From PVC group bacterium (GTDB lineage: Bacteria; GCA-001730085; JADFSZ01): 12,890 bases of DNA. Positions 1 to 5,492 of the stretch are shown here, piece by piece. A program made the translations under genes and the position numbers. How positions within the stretch are numbered: position 1 is the first letter of the stretch; every line of letters begins with the position of its first letter. Below the pieces are notes generated by a model that was not told the origin of the DNA, made no database searches, and was given only the letters and a program-made list of their open reading frames with translations. Location of the stretch: positions 1-12,890 of the forward strand of contig JADFSZ010000029.1 in the NCBI GenBank assembly GCA_022560555.1. The letters are read 5' to 3'.

Positions 1-61
1 GAGCGGGGAGACCGGCGCGATCGTGAAACGCCGGTGGATCATTCAGATGGATGTACCGTAA
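1..61 (+). CDS. 3' end of an unidentified upstream gene (partial)
   Basis: Reading from base 2, an open frame gives SGETGAIVKRRWIIQMDVP and a TAA stop at 59-61. The frame is open to the left edge and its stop lies one base before the ATG at 63, the usual packing of genes in one transcript. This supports a real C-terminus but does not prove it. The 19 residues are too few to assign a family. In other genomes Memo-family genes often sit beside AMMECR1 or radical SAM genes, but nothing here shows that this is one of them. Confidence 0.45.
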   Translation, partial: SGETGAIVKRRWIIQMDVP

Positions 62-74
62 AATGTACCGCAAA
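51..74 (+). repeat. 12-bp tandem duplication at the Memo gene start
   Basis: Two adjacent 12-base units, ATGTACCGTAAA (51-62) and ATGTACCGCAAA (63-74), differ at one base. Each encodes Met-Tyr-Arg-Lys, so the Memo frame has two equivalent in-frame start codons. The first copy also carries the TAA stop of the upstream frame. Confidence 0.85.
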
Positions 75-860
75 CCTGCCGTGGCCGGTCAATTTTATTC
101 TTCGGACAAAAACGAGCTTTCCCGGAACCTCAAAGAGTTTTTAGGTAAAATAGAAGGGCAAAAAAATGTCTTTGCCGTCATGGTTCCGCATGCCGGATAT
201 GTCTATTCGGGCTCTGTCGCGGGAGAAGTGTTTTCAAAAATCACGATCCCGGACACTGTTCTTCTTTTGGGGCCGAATCATACAGGGATGGGTGTTCCCC
301 TCTCGATTATGGCCGAAGGATCGTGGGAAACGCCTCTCGGAACGGTGGATATTGATACAGATTTAGCTCAAGAGCTGCTCAGGAATTCCGAGGTGTTAGA
401 ATCCGACCACGATGCGCATAGACGTGAACATTCGCTGGAAGTTGAAATCCCGTTCCTTCAAATGCTTAAAAGTTCTTTTCGGATTATTCCTATCGTTATT
501 GGGACACAAAAAGAAGATTTGCTCAGAACATTGGGTGCGGAAATAGCGAGAAACCTCAAAGGAAAAAATGTTCTGATCGTCATTAGCTCAGACATGACAC
601 ATTACGAAACACATGACGCGGCTCAAAAAAAAGATGCCTTCGCCATTCGAGCCATTGAAGAACTAGATGAAGGCGCTTTGTCAAAAGCCGTGAGCACACA
701 TCAGATTAGCATGTGCGGATATGCCCCCGCGTATACAGCCCTGGTGGCCGTAAAAAAACTCGGCGCGACCGAGGGTAAACTAATTCGCTACAAAACCAGC
801 GGTGAGGTTTCAGGTGATTATGATAAAGTTGTGGGATATGCCGGGATGGTGATCACATGA
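63..860 (+). CDS. AmmeMemoRadiSam system protein B (Memo family)
   Basis: Predicted 265-residue soluble protein of the Memo family, related to extradiol dioxygenase class III folds. It begins MYRKPAVAGQFY, close to the usual family start. Conserved putative metal-site segments are present: VPHAGY with His43, GPNH with His73, EHSLEVEIPFL with His123 and Glu126, SSDMTH with Asp177 and His180, and MCG with Cys218. Length is normal for the family. An ATG at 51 is in frame and would add four residues (MYRK), but the upstream frame stops at 61 and family alignment favours 63. No strong Shine-Dalgarno is seen, so translational coupling is likely. The gene overlaps the next by ATGA. The biochemical role of bacterial Memo proteins is unsettled; in other genomes they co-occur with an AMMECR1 protein and a radical SAM enzyme, neither visible here. 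Family assignment is firm, function is not. Confidence 0.93.
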   Translation: MYRKPAVAGQFYSSDKNELSRNLKEFLGKIEGQKNVFAVMVPHAGYVYSGSVAGEVFSKITIPDTVLLLGPNHTGMGVPLSIMAEGSWETPLGTVDIDTDLAQELLRNSEVLESDHDAHRREHSLEVEIPFLQMLKSSFRIIPIVIGTQKEDLLRTLGAEIARNLKGKNVLIVISSDMTHYETHDAAQKKDAFAIRAIEELDEGALSKAVSTHQISMCGYAPAYTALVAVKKLGATEGKLIRYKTSGEVSGDYDKVVGYAGMVIT

Positions 861-1291
861 GTGTGCACACCAAAAACAAAACAGAGATCGACCTCACAAA
901 GTTCCGGTGTGTGAAATGCGGCAATTGCTGCCGTCTGGCCTGGTCTTCCGATAAGCTGCGCTTCTCGAAATCCAGGCACAAGATATTTTGGGGTTCCAGG
1001 TATGGGGAGCCCGGATGTGTTTATGTTACACGTCGGGAAATTCCTGAAATCGCGAAATTTTTAAAATTGAAAGTGAATGATTTTGTGGAACGTTTTACGC
1101 GTTTTGCGCCGAAGCCTTACTTGAGTCTCATCGAAAAGAAAGATAAATCCTGTGTTTTCTTAAAAGACAATCGATGCCAAATCTACAAAGTCCGTCCGGG
1201 TCAGTGCCGGAACTATCCGTTTAATTGGTCGAGGGAAGAAACCCTCATGACGTGTGAGGGTGTTAAAAAATATTGTTTGAACGATACGTAA
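857..1291 (+). CDS. YkgJ-type CxxCxxCC cysteine-cluster protein
   Basis: 144 residues. The N-terminal motif RCVKCGNCC gives Cys18, Cys21, Cys24 and Cys25. The C-terminal half has Cys99, Cys107 and the RPGQCRNYPF segment with Cys117, followed by Cys133 and Cys140. This arrangement (CxxCxxCC, then C..C.IY..RP..CR.YPF) defines the YkgJ or UPF0153 cysteine-cluster family, thought to bind Zn or an Fe-S cluster; its reaction is unknown. Cys54 is an extra cysteine in a variable region. There is no signal peptide or membrane segment. The start ATG overlaps the Memo stop by four bases (ATGA), so the two are probably made together. Family call is confident; metal type and role are inference. Confidence 0.9.
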   Translation: MSVHTKNKTEIDLTKFRCVKCGNCCRLAWSSDKLRFSKSRHKIFWGSRYGEPGCVYVTRREIPEIAKFLKLKVNDFVERFTRFAPKPYLSLIEKKDKSCVFLKDNRCQIYKVRPGQCRNYPFNWSREETLMTCEGVKKYCLNDT

Positions 1292-1309
1292 TGTGATAGG
1301 AGGAATTGT

Positions 1310-1690
1310 ATGGAAGGTGATCCAAAGAAAAAAGTCGATGAAAGCTGGAAAGAACAGGCCAAAAGTGATTTCGATAAAAACGTCCCCAATGCTTCTCAAA
1401 AAGAACCTGTGCCGAAAGGCCCGCAAGATCATGTCGCAGATATGCCTCCGGCCGACTTTTTGAGTTTTGTGACAACCCTCGGGATGCAGGCGGCTTCGCT
1501 TCTGGGGCTTGTCCCGAATCCGGAAACAAGTAAGGCTGAAAAAGATTTACCCCAGGCCAAATATCTTATCGATACGCTTGCTATGCTTGAAGAAAAAACA
1601 AAAAGTAATTTAACGGAAAGCGAAGCCAAAACCCTTGAACAACTGCTGTATGATTTGCGTATGCAGTATGTCCAAGCTTCTGGTTCATAA
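1310..1690 (+). CDS. DUF1844 family protein
   Basis: 126 residues with a strong AGGAGG ribosome binding site at 1298-1303, six bases before the ATG. The N-terminus (about 1-45) is charged and probably disordered, with a KKVDESWKEQ segment typical of the family. The conserved core starts near residue 48: DFLSFVTTLGMQAASLLGL, then a KDLPQAKYLIDTLAMLEEKT segment and a C-terminal TLEQLLYDLRMQY helix. This matches DUF1844, a small all-helical family of unknown function. The moderately hydrophobic 50-66 stretch could pack against a partner or membrane surface. It lies 18 bases after the cysteine-cluster gene and 20 bases before def. No function can be assigned from sequence. Confidence 0.9.
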   Translation: MEGDPKKKVDESWKEQAKSDFDKNVPNASQKEPVPKGPQDHVADMPPADFLSFVTTLGMQAASLLGLVPNPETSKAEKDLPQAKYLIDTLAMLEEKTKSNLTESEAKTLEQLLYDLRMQYVQASGS

Positions 1691-1710
1691 ATTATTTATG
1701 GGTAATAAGT

Positions 1711-2238
1711 ATGAGTCATTATTTGAGAATTTATCCTGATCCTGTACTGCGAAAAAAAGCCGCGAATATTGATGATTTTTCCGAGAATTTGACAGTTCTT
1801 GTCAGTGACATGAGACGGATCTTAGCTGAGGTAGGAGGGGTTGGGCTTGCCGCTCCTCAGATAGGGGTTTCCAAACGTGTTATCCTTGTTCGAATGAATC
1901 CGATGGGACGTGTTGAGGACGAAGATGTGCGCGTGTTTATCAATCCTGAAATCATGGATGCAACTGGCAGTCGAATCGGGGAAGAAGGATGTTTGTCCAT
2001 CCCGGATGTATTGGGAGAGGTTGAGAGAAGCGCTCAAGTAAAGATTCGGGCCAAAGATCTTTTGGGAAAACATCTGGATTTTACCGCTCAAGATCTTGTC
2101 AGTGTGATTTTTCAGCATGAGATCGATCATTTGGACGGGATATTGTTTACCGACCGTATGAGTGCCGCAAAAAAGATTACGATATCCAGCCAGTTAAAGC
2201 AGTTGAAAAAGAAGTATCAGAAGGACCGTAAATCGTAA
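1711..2238 (+). CDS. def: Peptide deformylase
   Basis: 175 residues. Removes the N-formyl group from nascent proteins in the cytoplasm, the step that follows Fmt-dependent initiation. All three catalytic motifs are present: GVGLAAPQIG at 43-52 with the active-site Gln50, EEGCLS at 91-96 with metal ligand Cys94, and HEIDH at 136-140 with metal ligands His136 and His140 and general base Glu137. The C-terminal tail is basic (QLKQLKKKYQKDRKS). The Shine-Dalgarno before ATG 1711 is weak, but the N-terminus aligns well with the family. The last codons and stop lie inside a CGTAAAT tandem repeat. fmt, commonly adjacent to def in bacteria, follows only after a 459-base spacer. Confidence 0.97.
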   Translation: MSHYLRIYPDPVLRKKAANIDDFSENLTVLVSDMRRILAEVGGVGLAAPQIGVSKRVILVRMNPMGRVEDEDVRVFINPEIMDATGSRIGEEGCLSIPDVLGEVERSAQVKIRAKDLLGKHLDFTAQDLVSVIFQHEIDHLDGILFTDRMSAAKKITISSQLKQLKKKYQKDRKS

Positions 2239-2247
2239 ATCGTAAAT
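2227..2247 (+). repeat. Three exact CGTAAAT tandem units over the def stop
   Basis: CGTAAAT occurs at 2227-2233, 2234-2240 and 2241-2247 without mismatches. The def TAA stop (2236-2238) lies in the second unit. Because seven is not a multiple of three, adding or losing a unit would shift frame and alter the very end of Def, though stops recur quickly. Confidence 0.9.
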
Positions 2248-2399
2248 GTCTAGCGATTGGTATAGTTTTAATCGAATAATTTGTGGGCAGTGACCTATCG
2301 ATTCAGCCATTTTTTTCGCTTACAGTGGGCCATCGCTTGGTCGAGTTTAACCCGAAACTTGGAACTTTATTAGCTTGTGCATGATTTTCGAGGGGCGAA

Positions 2400-2558
2400 G
2401 ACCATCGGAAATTCAGGCTTCAGGGTCCGCAACGCCTGAGTTTCCGTACAGCAAGCTGTACAAAAATCAGGCACGAGCTTATTGGGCTATATTTCGGGAT
2501 GAACTCGCCCTCAGGCAATAAATTGCCTAGAGGGCTCAAACACAAGCGACCATCGGAA
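2400..2558 (+). repeat. 11-bp direct repeat GACCATCGGAA, two copies
   Basis: Exact copies lie at 2400-2410 and 2548-2558, 148 bases apart. Both run into similar sequence (ATTCAGG and TTTTTCTG) and both supply part of the 5' arm of a hairpin. This suggests an internal duplication or two related structural modules in the spacer. Confidence 0.75.
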
Positions 2559-2681
2559 TTTTTCTGAACTCTCGGTCGCTCATGAGCGCCCAAGTTCGCT
2601 CAAAAAAGTCTAAATCGATTTCTTAGATTATTCACACATCGTTTGGACAATACATTTAAGTCTTTACGCTATACGCTTGTT

Positions 2682-2689
2682 AAAAGGAG
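2682..2689 (+). promoter_or_regulatory. fmt ribosome binding site, decides the TTG start
   Basis: AAAAGGAG ends eight bases before TTG 2698. The longer in-frame reading from TTG 2677 would place this site inside the coding region, so 2698 is the better start. Confidence 0.8.
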
Positions 2690-2697
2690 TTTTTGTT

Positions 2698-3636
2698 TTG
2701 AGTCTTCGTGTCATATTTATGGGCACTCCGGAATTTTCTCTTAGCTCCTTAGAGGCTCTTCACAATCATTCGGCCGTGGAACTCCTTTTGGTTGTCACCA
2801 GGCCGGATGCTCCGCAAGGGCGCGGCCTCAAACTTGTAGAATCGCCCGTGAAACACTTAGCCGAAAATCTTCGAATTCCGGTGTCGACCCCGTCCAAGAT
2901 CAATGATCCGGAATTTGTGAAAAGCCTCCAAGATCTCAAACCGGATTTGATTTTAACAGTCGCGTTTGGTCTTTTTCTAGGGAGCGCGATTCTGAAGATT
3001 CCCCAATCGGGATGCCTCAATATTCACGCGTCCATATTGCCGAAGTATCGGGGCGCGTCTCCTATTCAGCGGGCCATTATCAACGGAGAATCTGAAACAG
3101 GGCTTACGGTTTTTCGCATTGTCAAGGAAATGGACGCGGGAGATATCCTGATGCAGGAAAAACTTAGTATCTCGGCCGATGAAACGGCCGGAGAGCTTCA
3201 TGACCGACTGGGGCGCCTCGCCTCCGTTGTCACTCAAAAGACCATTGATGCCGTTCTTAGCGGCAAAGAAACGTATACCCCCCAAGCTCATGAAAAGGCC
3301 ACATTTGCTCCCAAACTTAAAAAAGAGGATGGGCATATCAACTGGGACCAAGAGGCCAAAGACGTATTTAACCAGATCCGCGGCGTAACACCGTGGCCGG
3401 GAGCTTACGGCTCTTATCAAGGAGCCCGATTAAAGTTTCATCGGACGCGAGTTCTGGAGGCCGACCAAACATTCCGGGCAGGCACAATCATAAAAGCCGA
3501 TGATGCGGGAATCTGCGTGGGGTGCCGGAAGGGTCAAATCGTTATTGATGAGCTTCAGATGGCCGGGGGGCGTTTACTGAGGGCTCAGGAATTTTTGTGT
3601 GGACACAACATCAAACCCGGGGACATCATTCAATAA
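2698..3636 (+). CDS. fmt: Methionyl-tRNA formyltransferase
   Basis: 312 residues from a TTG start. Transfers a formyl group from 10-formyl-tetrahydrofolate to initiator Met-tRNA in the cytoplasm. The N-terminal formyltransferase domain has SLRVIFMGTPEF at the start, NIHASILPKYRG and EMDAGDIL. With the 2698 start the catalytic residues are Asn108, His110 and Asp146, the same numbers as in the E. coli enzyme, which supports this start. The C-terminal domain (about 200-312) contains the usual GVTPWPGAYGSY region and a small beta-barrel end. An in-frame TTG at 2677 would add seven residues but contains the ribosome binding site. It is separated from def by a structured spacer. A weak TTGGAC (2643-2648)/TACGCT (2665-2670) pair could be its promoter, but I do not rely on it. 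Confidence 0.96.
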   Translation: MSLRVIFMGTPEFSLSSLEALHNHSAVELLLVVTRPDAPQGRGLKLVESPVKHLAENLRIPVSTPSKINDPEFVKSLQDLKPDLILTVAFGLFLGSAILKIPQSGCLNIHASILPKYRGASPIQRAIINGESETGLTVFRIVKEMDAGDILMQEKLSISADETAGELHDRLGRLASVVTQKTIDAVLSGKETYTPQAHEKATFAPKLKKEDGHINWDQEAKDVFNQIRGVTPWPGAYGSYQGARLKFHRTRVLEADQTFRAGTIIKADDAGICVGCRKGQIVIDELQMAGGRLLRAQEFLCGHNIKPGDIIQ

Positions 3637-3653
3637 AGCCAAGGCAAAAGTCC

Positions 3654-3682
3654 TTGCTATCTCCTAACCATAGTTATATAAT
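3654..3682 (+). promoter_or_regulatory. Probable sigma70-type promoter for yajQ (and perhaps recA)
   Basis: TTGCTA (3654-3659) and a perfect TATAAT (3677-3682) are separated by 17 bases. Transcription would start near 3689 and leave a leader of about 72 bases before yajQ. It sits in the fmt-yajQ gap, where a new transcript is expected. No experiment supports it. Confidence 0.6.
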
Positions 3683-3760
3683 TCCAGGACTAACGTAGGG
3701 ACCAATAAAACCGTTTACGGAGTATCCCCCTTCACCCATAAGTTTATCTTTACCAATGCT

Positions 3761-4258
3761 ATGGCGTCTAGTTATTCATTTGACATTGTTTCACAGGTTG
3801 ATCTGCAGGAAGTTCAAAACGCTGTTAATCAGGCGTCAAAAGAACTTCATCAGCGCTTTGATCTTAAAGGGTCGAACAGCCGCGTGGACTGGGATGAGAA
3901 AAAAAGCGAACTGCGTCTGCACTCATCTGATGATTATAAACTCAAGGCTGTGAATGAGATTTTACGCCAAAAATTACTAAAGAGAAATGTCTCAGTAAAA
4001 TCTTTAGAGTACAAAGAAGCCGAAGCTTCTCCGAGCGGCGAAGTTAAACAGCATATTTTGATCCGGCAGGGGATTGCACAGGATAAAGCCAAAGACATTG
4101 TCAAAATGCTTAAAAAAGAAGGTTTTAAGGTCCAGTCGCAAATTCAACAGGATCAAATACGGGTCACATCGAAAAGCAAAGACGATTTGCAGGCTGTGAT
4201 GCAATTTTTAAGGCAAAGTGTCAACGATATACACCTTGATTTTGTCAATTATCGATAA
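3761..4258 (+). CDS. yajQ: YajQ family nucleotide-binding protein
   Basis: 165 residues, the normal length for the YajQ/UPF0234 family. The N-terminus SFDIVSQVDLQEVQNAVNQA and the following RFDLKGSNSRVDWDEK match the family well. Later segments ILIRQGIAQDKAKDIVKMLK and the C-terminal LRQSVNDIHLDFVNYR also fit. The fold is two RNA-recognition-like domains; members bind nucleotides or RNA, and some have been reported to bind cyclic di-GMP. No Shine-Dalgarno is visible before ATG 3761, and the in-frame upstream codons offer no alternative start, so initiation is unusual or relies on the leader. recA follows after 69 bases. Family call is firm, cellular role uncertain. Confidence 0.94.
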   Translation: MASSYSFDIVSQVDLQEVQNAVNQASKELHQRFDLKGSNSRVDWDEKKSELRLHSSDDYKLKAVNEILRQKLLKRNVSVKSLEYKEAEASPSGEVKQHILIRQGIAQDKAKDIVKMLKKEGFKVQSQIQQDQIRVTSKSKDDLQAVMQFLRQSVNDIHLDFVNYR

Positions 4259-4313
4259 GGTGAGAAATTTTAGGAACTGTGAATATTCGAAAACCGTGCG
4301 TGAGGGGATAAAC

Positions 4314-4320
4314 AAGGAGG
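4314..4320 (+). promoter_or_regulatory. recA ribosome binding site, fixes the extended N-terminus
   Basis: AAGGAGG ends seven bases before ATG 4328, an optimal arrangement. It supports translation of the unusual charged N-terminal segment of RecA, with no need to place the start further in. Confidence 0.88.
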
Positions 4321-4327
4321 ATCGACC

Positions 4328-5377
4328 ATGGTGACTGCCGTCAAAGTTGAAGAGAAAACAAAGGAAAAAGAAAAAGACAAGGAAAAGGAGCAAAAGGCCC
4401 AAGCCCTCGGTCTGGCGGTGACTCAGATTGAAAAACAATTTGGTAAAGGCTCGATCATGAAGCTTGGGGATGAGCGAATGATCTCGGATGTTCCGGCCAT
4501 TTCCACAGGGGCTCTGACACTGGATATTTGCTTAGGGATAGGGGGGCTGCCGAGAGGACGTGTTGTGGAAATCTTCGGCCCCGAGTCATCGGGGAAGACA
4601 TCTCTCTCGTTAACAGTTGTGGCCAACGCGCAAAAAGCGGGAGGTATTGCAGCCTACATTGATGCGGAACATGCCATAGATCCTACTTACACGAAGAAAT
4701 TGGGTGTGAATTTGAATGAACTGCTTATTTCTCAGCCGGACACCGGAGAACAGGCTCTGGATATTTGCGAAATGCTTGTCAGAAGCAATGCGGTGGATAT
4801 CATTGTCATAGATTCTGTGGCGGCATTGGTGCCCCGCGCGGAGATTGAAGGGGATATGGGAGACTCGCATATGGGTTTGCAGGCGCGCCTGATGAGTCAA
4901 GCGATGCGAAAATTGGCAGCCGCCATCAGTAAATCCAAAACGTGTGTTATTTTTATCAATCAAATCCGTATGAAGATCGGGGTTGTGTTCGGGAATCCCG
5001 AGACAACAACGGGCGGGAATGCGCTCAAGTTTTATTCGTCCGTCAGAATCGATGTCAGGCGAGCCGGACAAGTGACGGATGGAGACGTGATTATCGGCAA
5101 CCGGGTGAGGGCCAAGGTGGTCAAAAACAAAGTTGCGCCGCCGTTTCGTGTTGCCGAATTTGATCTTTTGTTTGAGTCGGGTATTTCCCGGGAAGGCTGC
5201 ATCCTGGATCTTGGGGTTCAGGAAAATATCATAGAAAAATCAGGAGCATGGTACTCGTATGGAGCGGACAGGATCGGCCAAGGGAGGGAGAATGTCCGAA
5301 AATTTCTTTTAGAAAATCCAAAAATAACAAATGAGATAGATAAAAAGCTGAGAGAAAAGCTTCTTGTGCCGCGTTAA
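4328..5377 (+). CDS. recA: Recombinase RecA
   Basis: 349 residues. ATP-dependent strand exchange protein for homologous recombination and, where LexA exists, SOS co-protease. Walker A GPESSGKT is at 84-91, IDAEHA at 111-116, Walker B IIVIDS at 158-163, and the L2 DNA-binding loop and neighbours [20 protein letters not shown] at 211-230. The ATPase core is complete. The ends are unusual: residues 8-24 are an alternating Lys/Glu run before the normal helix ([22 protein letters not shown]), and the C-terminus stops at [10 protein letters not shown]. The acidic tail that ends E. coli RecA is missing. No LexA or Gram-positive type SOS box was recognised upstream. A terminator follows closely, so this is the end of its transcript. 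Confidence 0.98.
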   Translation: MVTAVKVEEKTKEKEKDKEKEQKAQALGLAVTQIEKQFGKGSIMKLGDERMISDVPAISTGALTLDICLGIGGLPRGRVVEIFGPESSGKTSLSLTVVANAQKAGGIAAYIDAEHAIDPTYTKKLGVNLNELLISQPDTGEQALDICEMLVRSNAVDIIVIDSVAALVPRAEIEGDMGDSHMGLQARLMSQAMRKLAAAISKSKTCVIFINQIRMKIGVVFGNPETTTGGNALKFYSSVRIDVRRAGQVTDGDVIIGNRVRAKVVKNKVAPPFRVAEFDLLFESGISREGCILDLGVQENIIEKSGAWYSYGADRIGQGRENVRKFLLENPKITNEIDKKLREKLLVPR

Positions 5378-5405
5378 ACAGAAGATGGTTTTTTAAGTGC
5401 CTAAC

Positions 5406-5446
5406 GGGATAGTATGCCGCTCAGGGCGGGATGCTGTCCCTTTTTT
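5406..5446 (+). terminator. Strong intrinsic terminator after recA
   Basis: GGGATAGTATGCCGC (5406-5420) pairs with GCGGGATGCTGTCCC (5426-5440) over 15 positions with two G-U pairs and one G-G mismatch. The loop is five bases and TTTTTT (5441-5446) follows directly. It begins 28 bases after the recA stop and separates recA from the hflK transcript. Confidence 0.95.
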
Positions 5447-5492
5447 AGACGTGTTTAATAAATTGTTGACAACCTAAAGAGAGGAATGACTT

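Larger units (their letters stand above)
2239..2697. other. 459-base intergenic region with a hairpin cluster
   Basis: No convincing gene is seen on either strand. From about 2342 to 2602 there are six hairpins in series: 2342-2361 (7 bp, one G-U); 2406-2418 with 2434-2446 (13 bp, one G-U, 15-base loop); 2446-2461 (GTACAG CAAG CTGTAC); 2507-2518 with 2523-2535 (12 bp, one bulged A); 2545-2551 with 2574-2580 (7 bp), enclosing a 6-bp inner stem 2553-2558 with 2562-2567; and 2583-2588 with 2597-2602 (6 bp). None ends in a U-run on the + strand, so they are not ordinary terminators. Candidates are a structured non-coding RNA, a long leader of fmt, or a palindromic repeat element. The hairpins are seen; transcription is not shown. 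Confidence 0.6.

Noticed and set aside
2381-2521. 46-codon + strand open frame (begins MIFEGRRPSEIQ) in the def-fmt spacer
   Set aside because: It has no ribosome binding site, runs straight through three hairpins and resembles no family I know. It is more likely a by-product of the structured sequence.
2499-2567. 22-codon + strand frame (begins MNSPSGNK) in the same spacer
   Set aside because: Very short, without a ribosome binding site, and its codons are the arms of the 2507-2535 stem.
2583-2608. Hairpin at 2583-2602 as an intrinsic terminator
   Set aside because: It is followed by A residues on the + strand; on the - strand the T-run precedes the stem, so neither strand gives a terminator.
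3640-3656. CAAGG/CCTTG hairpin after fmt as a terminator
   Set aside because: The stem is only 5 bp, there is no U-run, and it overlaps the -35 box of the probable yajQ promoter.
4273-4292. Possible SOS box upstream of recA (GGAACTGTGAATATTCG region)
   Set aside because: Only one CTGT half of the E. coli type box is present, and the GAAC-N4-GTTC spacing of the Gram-positive box is not met. The GAATATTC palindrome (4281-4288) alone is not enough.
4610-5071. Long - strand open frame (153 codons) inside recA
   Set aside because: It lies wholly antisense to a complete, conserved recA and its translation resembles no protein; it is a shadow of recA codon use. Other - strand frames across the window were rejected for the same reason.
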